Shown: positions 35,234 to 41,540 of the stretch, in pieces
How the letters are laid out: every line of letters begins with the position of its first letter
Position numbering within the stretch: position 1 is the stretch's first letter
Assembly (NCBI GenBank): GCA_902569055.1
Contig: CACFSU010000009.1
Span: 1 to 46,511 of the forward strand
DNA: 46,511 bases
From: an uncultured Pelagibacteraceae bacterium
Lineage (GTDB): Bacteria > Pseudomonadota > Alphaproteobacteria > Pelagibacterales > Pelagibacteraceae
Direction of reading: 5' to 3'
Notes under the pieces: model-generated
Told to the model about the DNA's origin: nothing
The model's input: the letters and a program-made list of their open reading frames with translations, nothing else
Databases searched by the model: none
Program-made: the position numbers and the translations under genes

Positions 35234-37912
35234 ATGACTTTAGCTATAGAACAAAAAATTGAAGGCAAACATCTTGAAGAGAGTCAGCTAAAAGCAATTT
35301 TAGAGCCAGGAAAGAATATTCTAGTTAATGCAGGAGCAGGTTCAGGAAAAACATTTACAATTCTTGCAAAAATACTTCATATTTTAGATCAAAATTTAGC
35401 AAGACCTGAAGAAATAATAGTTGTTGCATATAACTCAAGTGTTGCCCATGATTTGAGAGATAGATTGGAAAAACTGGCTGAAATTTTTCCAAACTTAGAA
35501 AAAAAAATAAAAAAAGTATCAGTAGCAAACGGTAAAAAATGTCCAGAATGTAATAAGACAATTGAACAAGCTTTACATTTTTGTGAAGTTAAAAAAAAAT
35601 TTGTTTCAAGACAAATTCATACTTTTCATAGTTTTTGTTATGATTTACTCAAGAAAAACGAAAAACCACAAATTGCTAAGTATTTAGAAGAAAGTGAACA
35701 AAAACTTAAAGAATTAAGAAAAGCAAAGTTTTTAGAAAAAATAGTTGAAGAGATAGGATCTAAAGATAAATCATTTTTTAAAAAAATTAATAAGTTTTTT
35801 CTTAAATATATACATCATTACAAAAATATTTTTAAAGACATAAATAGTATGTCTGATTATAATAGACTCATTAAACCTCGTCACGTTGCATTAAAAATAA
35901 TCGATAAAGATGAGGAACAAATTCCACTATCAGTCAAAAGTGTTGAAGAGTTAGAAATAGCAAATTTTCTTTATCTAAAAGGAATAGAATTTGTTTATGA
36001 AGATATTTATACGGGTAAATTACCATCAGAATGGGAGCGTTGGGATAAAGACAGTTCAAGAGGATACCGTCCTGATTTTCATTTAATCAAAAAAGATAAA
36101 AAAGGAAATATTCTTTATGATGAGTATTATGAGCATTTTGCTTTAGATAAAAACCTTAATCCACCAAATTATTTTAGAGATAGAGAGAAATATATTAACG
36201 ACTATAAAATTAAGAAATCAATATTTAATGGAAAATTAATTGAAACATATAGTTATCAAAAAATAGATGGAACATTATTTGAAGAATTAACCAAACAATT
36301 AATATCCAAAGGAATTAACGTCCCAGAAGACAATGTCATTTCTGATAAGGACGCCTTAAACCAATTTAAAGAAGCTGGTTATTTTGACTCATTTGCTTAT
36401 CTTGTAGGCAGTTTTTTAACAAATTTTAAATTAAGAGGAGCAGACTTAAAAAAATTAAAATCACAATTTACATCAAATTGGTTTAAGAAATTATTTGAAA
36501 ACGAAGCAGATAAAAGAGCAAGAGCATTTATTGAAATTTTTGAAGCTATATTTATTCACTATCAGCAAAAATTAGAATCAGAAAATAGAATTGATTTTGA
36601 AGATATGCTTTTAAAGGGAAAAAAATTTATCAAAAATCAAAATATAAAATATTTAATTGTTGATGAATTTCAAGATATCTCGCCTTTGAGAGCAGAAGTA
36701 CTTAAACAAATTCAAAATCATAATAAAGATGCTCAGCTATTTGTTGTAGGTGATGACTGGCAAGCTATTTATGGTTTTAGCGGAGGTGATATTAAAATTA
36801 TAGTTAAAAATTTTGAAAAATATTTTGGCAAAAGAAACAAAAAAGATCTTGCTTTAACTTATAGATTTAATCAAAGATTATGTGAACTTACCTCTTCATT
36901 TATTCAACAAAGTTCAAATCAATTAGAAAAAAAAATCAAAGGAATTAAAGAGTATAATGATGTACCAGTTGAAATTATTAGACAGAAAGATAAATCTAAT
37001 TTTCAAATTGATTTTTCTCTTAAAATAAATCTTCTTAATAATTTAGATAACATTTTTCGTTCAGATCCAAACGCCAAAGAAATATTGTTTCTCTCAAGAT
37101 ATAACGATTATAATTATAAAAATGGATACGAAGATCTAAAAAAATATTTGCATAACATATTTAAATCAAAAAAAATAAGTATAAAATTTTCAACTATACA
37201 TTCTGCTAAAGGTTCTGAAGCTGACTATGTTTTTATACTTAATGTAAGTGATGGATTTTTAGGTTTTCCTAGTACCATAGAAGATGATCCATTGTTAAAA
37301 TTAGCAAAATATGATTCTAAAAATAGTTCTGATGATGAGAAAAAAGAAAAAATCGAAGAGGAAAGACGTTTATTTTATGTTGCATTAACTAGAACAAAAA
37401 AAAAAGTTTTCATTTATGGTTCGCACGATGCATATTTTGTTAATGAAATATTAAACGATAAAAAAATTAAAAAAAATCATCATTATAACGTTGATAATAT
37501 TAAAGAAGTTAGCAATCCAGAAAAAGTTGTTGTTATTAATTATGTTAAAGGCAAAAAAAGTGAAAATAATTCTAAAACACCTGCAAAAAATCTGGGAATT
37601 GAAGCAGGCGATCTTATTATAAAAGTAGAAAATAAAAAAAACCCATCAAAAAAAGAATTTGATATTGAATTAAAAAACTCAAAAGGAAATGAAGTTAGAA
37701 TTCAAATAAAAAAAATAAATGGTGATACTGTGAATAAAAAAATTAAACCATTCAATAAGAATGAAGGAACAAAAAGTAAAAAAAGATGGGATATAGGAGC
37801 TACCTATTTTGAAAGAGAAATTGATCCATTTATTGAGTCTTTAATTAAAATCTATAATATAGATTTAAATGTTAAAGACAAAAAAAAGACTAATTTAGTT
37901 AATAAAAATTAA
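35234..37912 (+). CDS. UvrD/HelD-like superfamily 1 helicase with CxxC insert, nuclease-like insert and C-terminal PDZ-like domain
   Basis: 892 aa. SF1A helicase motifs: NAGAGSGKT (32-40, motif I), VDEFQDIS (476-483, II), VGDDWQAIYGFSGG (III), LTYRF (IV), STIHSAKGSEADY (V), RLFYVALTRTK (VI). Between Ia and the next motif sits CPEC plus a later Cys (103-117), a possible metal site. Residues about 235-305 (ELEIANFLYLKGIEF, YRPDFHL, EYYEHFALD) resemble the PD-(D/E)XK-like insert of HelD/helicase-IV relatives, with the last Lys unclear. Residues about 766-840 (PAKNLGIEAGDLIIKVEN, VRIQIKKINGD) look like a PDZ domain, which I do not know from UvrD helicases. First gene of a five-gene operon. Confidence 0.88.
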   Translation: MTLAIEQKIEGKHLEESQLKAILEPGKNILVNAGAGSGKTFTILAKILHILDQNLARPEEIIVVAYNSSVAHDLRDRLEKLAEIFPNLEKKIKKVSVANGKKCPECNKTIEQALHFCEVKKKFVSRQIHTFHSFCYDLLKKNEKPQIAKYLEESEQKLKELRKAKFLEKIVEEIGSKDKSFFKKINKFFLKYIHHYKNIFKDINSMSDYNRLIKPRHVALKIIDKDEEQIPLSVKSVEELEIANFLYLKGIEFVYEDIYTGKLPSEWERWDKDSSRGYRPDFHLIKKDKKGNILYDEYYEHFALDKNLNPPNYFRDREKYINDYKIKKSIFNGKLIETYSYQKIDGTLFEELTKQLISKGINVPEDNVISDKDALNQFKEAGYFDSFAYLVGSFLTNFKLRGADLKKLKSQFTSNWFKKLFENEADKRARAFIEIFEAIFIHYQQKLESENRIDFEDMLLKGKKFIKNQNIKYLIVDEFQDISPLRAEVLKQIQNHNKDAQLFVVGDDWQAIYGFSGGDIKIIVKNFEKYFGKRNKKDLALTYRFNQRLCELTSSFIQQSSNQLEKKIKGIKEYNDVPVEIIRQKDKSNFQIDFSLKINLLNNLDNIFRSDPNAKEILFLSRYNDYNYKNGYEDLKKYLHNIFKSKKISIKFSTIHSAKGSEADYVFILNVSDGFLGFPSTIEDDPLLKLAKYDSKNSSDDEKKEKIEEERRLFYVALTRTKKKVFIYGSHDAYFVNEILNDKKIKKNHHYNVDNIKEVSNPEKVVVINYVKGKKSENNSKTPAKNLGIEAGDLIIKVENKKNPSKKEFDIELKNSKGNEVRIQIKKINGDTVNKKIKPFNKNEGTKSKKRWDIGATYFEREIDPFIESLIKIYNIDLNVKDKKKTNLVNKN

Positions 37913-37919
37913 ACTTTAG

Positions 37920-38195
37920 ATGTTTAATAAAATTAAAGATAAAGCAAATAAAACAATAGAAAAATCAAAAGAAGCAACTGATGCCTCTATTAAATATGGT
38001 AAAAAAATTATACGTAAAAAAGCAATCGAAAGTATTAGAGATAAATTAGATTTTGCTCAAAAAAAAGAAAGTGATTTTACAAAAGAAGAAATGAGAAAAA
38101 TGATTGCTAGAGAAGAAAAGAAAATTATTAAAAGTCTTGGTTTAAGGGGAGGATTAACAACAATTTTAGCAATGTTTGGGATAGCAAATTTTTAA
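37920..38195 (+). CDS. Small charged protein of unknown function (helicase operon)
   Basis: 91 aa, unrecognised. The first 70 residues are Lys/Glu-rich and predicted helical (MFNKIKDKANKTIEKSKE, then EEMRKMIAREEKKIIKSLG); the last about 17 residues (GLTTILAMFGIANF) are hydrophobic and could bury in the membrane or a partner. It starts 7 nt after the helicase stop and its TAA is directly followed by the next ATG, so it belongs to the operon. Confidence 0.7.
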   Translation: MFNKIKDKANKTIEKSKEATDASIKYGKKIIRKKAIESIRDKLDFAQKKESDFTKEEMRKMIAREEKKIIKSLGLRGGLTTILAMFGIANF

Positions 38196-38561
38196 ATGCT
38201 TAAATTTTTAACAAAACAATTTTTGTATGGACGTTTATATCTTTGGTTAAGAGAAAGAATAGGTGGAATACTTCTATTAGTGATATCTATATTTTTGATT
38301 TTTTACTTTCATAATGAATATTTAAATTATGTTGAATATAAAACTAAATTTGAGGAAAGCTATATTGGATTATCTTTTATTGTTAAAAATATCTTAATCC
38401 TTTTAATTGCTGGAGGTTATTTTTATTTTTATTTTTTTTTAAACAAAGCAGACAAGTTGATTAAAGAAGATAAAGAGATATCAAAAAAAGTAACAAATGA
38501 AAATAAAGAGGAGATGGTAGATTCGTTAGAAGAATTTCTTGAAGATGATGAAATAAAATGA
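38196..38561 (+). CDS. Small membrane protein, two TM segments (helicase operon)
   Basis: 121 aa, unrecognised. Hydrophobic segments at about 22-38 and 60-83; an amphipathic, basic N-terminus (KFLTKQFLYGRLYLWLRERIG) and a strongly acidic C-terminal tail (SLEEFLEDDEIK) that would both face the cytoplasm. Starts on the base after the previous stop and overlaps the next mini-gene by 4 nt (ATGA). Confidence 0.75.
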   Translation: MLKFLTKQFLYGRLYLWLRERIGGILLLVISIFLIFYFHNEYLNYVEYKTKFEESYIGLSFIVKNILILLIAGGYFYFYFFLNKADKLIKEDKEISKKVTNENKEEMVDSLEEFLEDDEIK

Positions 38562-38620
38562 TCGAAGCATTAATAATAATAGAAATAACTGGTTTAATTT
38601 GGTATCTTTCAAATAAATGA
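38558..38620 (+). CDS. 20-residue hydrophobic mini-protein (helicase operon)
   Basis: MIEALIIIEITGLIWYLSNK, a single potential membrane span with a basic end. Supported only by position: its ATG overlaps the preceding stop (ATGA) and its own TGA overlaps the next ATG the same way, which would be a striking coincidence for a non-gene. Could be a holin-like or toxin-like peptide or merely a coupling ORF. Confidence 0.45.
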   Translation: MIEALIIIEITGLIWYLSNK

Positions 38621-38781
38621 ATACAGCATTAACTATTATTGTTCTTGCAATCTTTATTTTTATTATCGTATTTTATTTAAAACGTGCAAAAGAAAAAAAG
38701 AAAGCTCAACAAGATGAGCACGAAAAAATCAAAGCTTATGGCGAAAGTATAAATGAAGAAACACGAAATAAGAATAAATGA
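38617..38781 (+). CDS. 54-residue single-span membrane protein (helicase operon)
   Basis: Residues 3-21 (TALTIIVLAIFIFIIVFYL) form one membrane helix, followed by a charged, helical, cytoplasm-type tail (KRAKEKKKAQQDEHEKIKAY). Overlaps the 20-residue ORF by ATGA. Last gene of the operon; the 21-nt repeat and tRNA promoter follow. No family recognised. Confidence 0.6.
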   Translation: MNTALTIIVLAIFIFIIVFYLKRAKEKKKAQQDEHEKIKAYGESINEETRNKNK

Positions 38782-38830
38782 AAAATATTTTTAAGAATTG
38801 TGGTGCTGGATTATAGGATTTTAAGGGACA

Positions 38831-38851
38831 ACCAGCACAAGACCAGCACAT
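38831..38851 (+). repeat. 21-nt direct repeat, right copy
   Basis: Identical to 35178-35198 (ACCAGCACAAG plus ACCAGCACAT). It lies 114 nt left of the anticodon-loop core of the intact tRNA-Leu; the left copy lies about 127 nt right of the scar-2 core, so the two would flank a joined core symmetrically in a circular form. Confidence 0.75.
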
Positions 38852-38861
38852 AGAGAGATAA

Positions 38862-38972
38862 AATAAAAAAAATTTACTTATTCATCTTGTTCAATTATAA
38901 ATATTGGCATAAACACTCATGAAATTCATTAATGCCCTCGTGGTGAAATTGGTAGACACAAAGGACTTAAAA
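38862..38972 (+). repeat. Direct repeat copy 3: tRNA-Leu promoter region plus tRNA 5' half (intact locus)
   Basis: Reference copy of the repeat found at 28050-28156 and 34942-35051; here it continues into the complete tRNA. Upstream sequence is conserved as strongly as the tRNA itself, showing that the promoter travelled with the 5' half. Confidence 0.92.
38887..38915 (+). promoter_or_regulatory. Candidate tRNA-Leu promoter
   Basis: TTGTTC at 38887-38892, a 17-nt spacer and TAAACA at 38910-38915, 18 nt before the tRNA 5' end. Both boxes are conserved in all three repeat copies. The -10 box is a weak match, so the exact elements are uncertain. Confidence 0.4.
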
Positions 38973-39019
38973 TCCTTGCCGCTTGCGGAGTGCCAGTTCG
39001 AGTCTGGCCGAGGGCACCA
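38934..39019 (+). tRNA. tRNA-Leu (anticodon UAA)
   Basis: Complete 86-nt class II tRNA. Acceptor GCCCTCG pairs with CGAGGGC (39009-39015), discriminator A and an encoded CCA follow. Anticodon stem AAGGA/TCCTT (38961-38965, 38973-38977) with loop CTTAAAA, anticodon TAA. The long variable arm GCCGCTTGCGGAG-type and T arm CCAGTTCGAGTCTGG confirm Leu. It is the apparent integration target: two 5'-half scars lie upstream in the same orientation. nadK begins 5 nt after the CCA. Confidence 0.97.
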
Positions 39020-39024
39020 TTAAG

Positions 39025-39795
39025 ATGACAAATGTTCAAATTATTTCTGATAAAAATTTAAAATCTATAAAGATTAAATCTATTTTAATTAAAAAATTGA
39101 TTAGCAGTAAATTTATAAATCCAAGATTAAAAATTGTTATTGGTGGAGACGGTTTTATGCTCCAAACATTAAAAAAAAATAAAAAATCTAAAAAGATATT
39201 TTATGGGATAAATTCTGGAAATTATGGTTTTTTGATGAATAAATTTTCATCAAAAAATATTGTTAAAAATCTTTCTAAAGCAAAAATGATTTCTATTTCA
39301 CCTTTAGAAATGATGGTTAAAAATAAAAAAAATCAAATTAAGAAACATCTAGCTATTAATGAAGTTTCTATTTTAAGACAAAGTAGGCAGGCTGCATCTT
39401 TAACTATTAATTATGGATCAAAAATGATTATTAAAAAATTAGTTTCTGATGGCGTTTTAGTATCTACCCCAGCAGGAAGTACGGCTTACAATCTCTCAGT
39501 ACACGGTCCAATATTAAGCTTAAACTCAAAAAAATTATCTATTTCACCTATCAGCCCTTTTCGTCCACGAAGATGGAAAGGAAAAATTGTTAGTGATAAA
39601 TCTAAAATAATTATAAAAAATTTAAATCCTTCAAAACGACCAATAAGTGCTGTTGCAGATAATGTTGAAGTTAGAAATGCAAAACACATAACTGTAAAAA
39701 CAAATAAAAAAATTAAATTTAATCTTTTGTATGATAAAAATAGAAGTCTTCAAAAAAAAATTAAAATCGAACAATTAAGAAAAGAAACATCTTAA
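39025..39795 (+). CDS. nadK: NAD kinase
   Basis: Phosphorylates NAD+ to NADP+. 256 aa from ATG 39025; the frame is open back into the tRNA (GTG 38983), but that start would lie inside the tRNA. Motifs: VIGGDGFMLQTL (GGDG), AINEVSILRQ (NE) and STPAGSTAYNLSVHGPIL (substrate pocket). With 5 nt between tRNA-Leu and the ATG, it has no promoter of its own and is probably made from the tRNA transcript after processing. Confidence 0.93.
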   Translation: MTNVQIISDKNLKSIKIKSILIKKLISSKFINPRLKIVIGGDGFMLQTLKKNKKSKKIFYGINSGNYGFLMNKFSSKNIVKNLSKAKMISISPLEMMVKNKKNQIKKHLAINEVSILRQSRQAASLTINYGSKMIIKKLVSDGVLVSTPAGSTAYNLSVHGPILSLNSKKLSISPISPFRPRRWKGKIVSDKSKIIIKNLNPSKRPISAVADNVEVRNAKHITVKTNKKIKFNLLYDKNRSLQKKIKIEQLRKETS

Positions 39796-39868
39796 TCAAT
39801 AGATATTAATTAATTTTCTTTGTTCACTTATACTTCTTTAATCTTATATTACTGCGATAGGATTTTTA

Positions 39869-40903
39869 TTATTTTACAAAAGTGTCATTAAATTGGCTAG
39901 ATACTCTCACAAATGTAGTACACTTACTTAGTTGTTTAAGAGAAGGTGCACCAACATATGTACAACTACTTCTAATTCCTCCGAGAATATTTGAAATAGT
40001 ATCTTTTATTTTTCCTCTATATTTTACCCTGACAATTCTGCCTTCACTACTTCTGTAATCAGATAAACCACCATAATGTTTTTTGTTAGCTGTCAGAGAA
40101 CTTGACCCATAAAATTCTATATATTTACTTCCATTATTTTTTACAATTTTACCTTTACCTTCATCATGACCAGCAAGCATTCCTCCAAGCATTACAAAAT
40201 CTGCACCAGCACCAAAACCTTTTGCAACATCGCCTGGACATGTACAGCCACCATCAGCAATAATGTGTGCACCTAAACCGTGAGCTGCATCAGCACATTC
40301 TATAACAGCGCTTAATTGTGGATAGCCAACACCAGTTTGAATTCTTGTTGTACAAACGCTTCCAGGTCCAATGCCAACTTTTACTATATCAGCACCACTT
40401 AATATTAGTTCTTGAGTCATATCTGCAGTAACAACATTTCCAGCTATTATTGTTTTTGTTGGGTATTTTTCTCTAACTGATTTTATAAACTTACTAAAGC
40501 GTTCTGAATATCCATTTGCTACATCTATACAAATAAATTTAATAAAATTAAATTCTTTCAATAATTTATCAAGCATATTGAAGTCTTCTTTTTTAATACC
40601 AACACTAAAGGCAATATTTTTATAAATTGATTTAATTTTTTTGTATTGATTTAATTTTTTAATATCGTGTTGTTTAGTTAAACAAGTAATCATGTCAAAT
40701 TCAGACATTTTTTCAGCAACTCCTAATTCACCCACTCCATCCATATTTGCAGCCATAATTGGAATTCCTGACCATTCGCTATTACTATATTTGAATCTGT
40801 AAGTTCTTTTCAAATCTACATCTTTACGACTTGATAAAGTACTTCTCTTAGGTCTAAATAGTACATCTGAATAATCAAGCTTTAAGTCTTCTTCAATTCT
40901 CAT
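39869..40903 (-). CDS. guaC: GMP reductase (IMPDH/GMPR family)
   Basis: NADPH-dependent conversion of GMP to IMP. The 344-aa protein lacks the CBS pair of IMP dehydrogenase, fitting GMP reductase. Signature: LDYSDVLFRPKRSTLSSR at the N-terminus, GIGPGSVCTTRIQTGVGYPQ with the catalytic Cys, ADGGCTCPGDVAKGFGAGADFVMLGG and the FYGSSSLTA loop. Convergent with nadK (73 bp between stops). Confidence 0.92.
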   Translation of the reverse strand: MRIEEDLKLDYSDVLFRPKRSTLSSRKDVDLKRTYRFKYSNSEWSGIPIMAANMDGVGELGVAEKMSEFDMITCLTKQHDIKKLNQYKKIKSIYKNIAFSVGIKKEDFNMLDKLLKEFNFIKFICIDVANGYSERFSKFIKSVREKYPTKTIIAGNVVTADMTQELILSGADIVKVGIGPGSVCTTRIQTGVGYPQLSAVIECADAAHGLGAHIIADGGCTCPGDVAKGFGAGADFVMLGGMLAGHDEGKGKIVKNNGSKYIEFYGSSSLTANKKHYGGLSDYRSSEGRIVRVKYRGKIKDTISNILGGIRSSCTYVGAPSLKQLSKCTTFVRVSSQFNDTFVK

Positions 40904-40954
40904 TCGAATTTTAAGTTATAATTATAAAAATTAATTTCAAATTAATTAATTGCC

Positions 40955-40963
40955 TGTGGATAA
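40955..40963 (-). promoter_or_regulatory. Single consensus DnaA-box sequence
   Basis: TGTGGATAA, the complement of the TTATCCACA DnaA consensus, 52 nt upstream of guaC. It is the only perfect copy I noticed nearby, so it does not make an origin; it may be regulatory or chance. Confidence 0.3.
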
Positions 40964-41007
40964 GTTTTTAGTTAATTAAGTGTTTAGATTCATAATCTCA
41001 CGCCTGA

Positions 41008-41250
41008 GGTCTATATCATAATTTAAAAAATAATAAACCAATTATTGTTGGTTCTGAATGTATTGGAAAATGCAAAGGAGTTACGGGTATTAAAAATATG
41101 ATTGTTTATTCCGACATAACATCAACAAGTACATCTTCTGAAAGCTCTTCAAATATTGTTGATAATTTAAATAAGTTGAATGATTTGTATAAATCTGGCG
41201 TGCTTACAAAAGATGAATTTGAAAAAGCTAAAAAAAAAATTTTAAACTAG
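41008..41250 (+). pseudogene. 5'-truncated SHOCT-domain protein remnant
   Basis: The frame ending at TAG 41248-41250 is open back to 41008 and reads as protein throughout (KPIIVGSECIGKCKGVTGIK, then a Ser/Thr-rich linker, then LNKLNDLYKSGVLTKDEFEKAKKKIL). The last segment is a clear SHOCT domain, a short C-terminal oligomerisation module. The only in-frame ATG (41098) would give 50 aa and omits the conserved-looking first part, and its AAAGGAG is too far upstream (about 18 nt). I read it as a gene that lost its 5' end at an insertion junction; a 50-aa product is possible. Confidence 0.55.
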
Positions 41251-41289
41251 TTATAATAAAAACGACTACTTGATTGGTCTACAAATCTG

Positions 41290-41308
41290 TCCACACTCTG
41301 ACCACACT
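41290..41308 (+). repeat. CCACACT direct repeat pair, 11-bp period
   Basis: CCACACT at 41291-41297 and 41302-41308, separated by CTGA, left of the tRNA-Thr remnant. Spacing equals that of the ACCAGCACA units near tRNA-Leu, so it may be another integrase arm site; short and imperfect, hence uncertain. Confidence 0.4.
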
Positions 41309-41363
41309 TATTGTAGTAAGAATATATTTTGTAAAAATTATTTTGATAAAAAAGTAAGTGAAG

Positions 41364-41413
41364 TGGTGCCCCCGCACGGATTCGAACCGCGGACCTATTG
41401 ATTACAAATCAAA
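41364..41413 (-). pseudogene. 3' half of tRNA-Thr (anticodon UGU), attachment-site remnant
   Basis: On the minus strand it reads TTGATTTGTAATCAAT (anticodon arm, anticodon TGT), AGGTC variable loop, a T arm CGCGG-TTCGAAT-CCGTG, acceptor CGGGGGC, discriminator A and CCA ending at 41364. The matching 5' acceptor GCCCCCG and D arm are absent; upstream bases are unrelated and the outer anticodon-stem pair is broken. This is what an element leaves when it replaces the 3' half of a tRNA. The orientation puts the element to the right (higher coordinates). Confidence 0.8.
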
Positions 41414-41485
41414 AAGCTTCTTAAATTTTCCTTTCATTAACGTTGATATTAGTAACTTCTGGAATCCCCGTCAAGCAAGTAAAAT

Positions 41486-41507
41486 AAATTCACTACAAAT
41501 TCACTAC
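41486..41507 (+). repeat. Tandem 11-bp repeat AAATTCACTAC x2
   Basis: Two perfect, adjacent copies of AAATTCACTAC (41486-41496 and 41497-41507), about 75-95 bp from the tRNA-Thr break on the element side. The distance and the one-turn period fit integrase arm-type sites. Confidence 0.7.
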
Positions 41508-41540
41508 ACTTAAAAAAATAAATTTGATAATCTTTAAAAA

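Larger units (their letters stand above)
35052..38933. mobile_element. Cargo module 2 between scar 2 and intact tRNA-Leu: helicase-PDZ operon
   Basis: About 3.9 kb bounded by scar 2 and the intact tRNA. It contains a UvrD/HelD-like helicase and four small genes, all plus strand, and a near-identical 21-nt direct repeat near each end (35178 and 38831), each about 115-130 bp from its recombination core, as arm-type sites of a tyrosine recombinase attP would lie. No integrase is encoded. Element status is inferred from this geometry. Confidence 0.65.
40904..41540. other. Junction region without an intact gene
   Basis: 637 bp between guaC and the methyltransferase gene. It holds a single DnaA-box-like 9-mer, a 5'-truncated SHOCT-domain frame, a pair of CCACACT repeats, a displaced 3' half of tRNA-Thr on the minus strand and an 11-bp tandem repeat. 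No complete gene is seen on either strand. Confidence 0.7.

Noticed and set aside
38983..39024. N-terminal extension of NAD kinase starting at GTG 38983
   Set aside because: It would be read from within the mature tRNA-Leu sequence; ATG 39025 follows the CCA directly and gives a normal-sized protein.
40955..40963. Possible replication origin from the DnaA box near guaC
   Set aside because: Only one perfect box, no cluster, and no dnaA, dnaN, hemE or similar origin neighbours; kept only as a single site.
40990..41016. tRNA-Met-like string (GATTCATAATC, then GAGGTC)
   Set aside because: Only three anticodon-stem pairs form and there is no T arm, acceptor or D arm; too short to separate from chance in AT-rich DNA.
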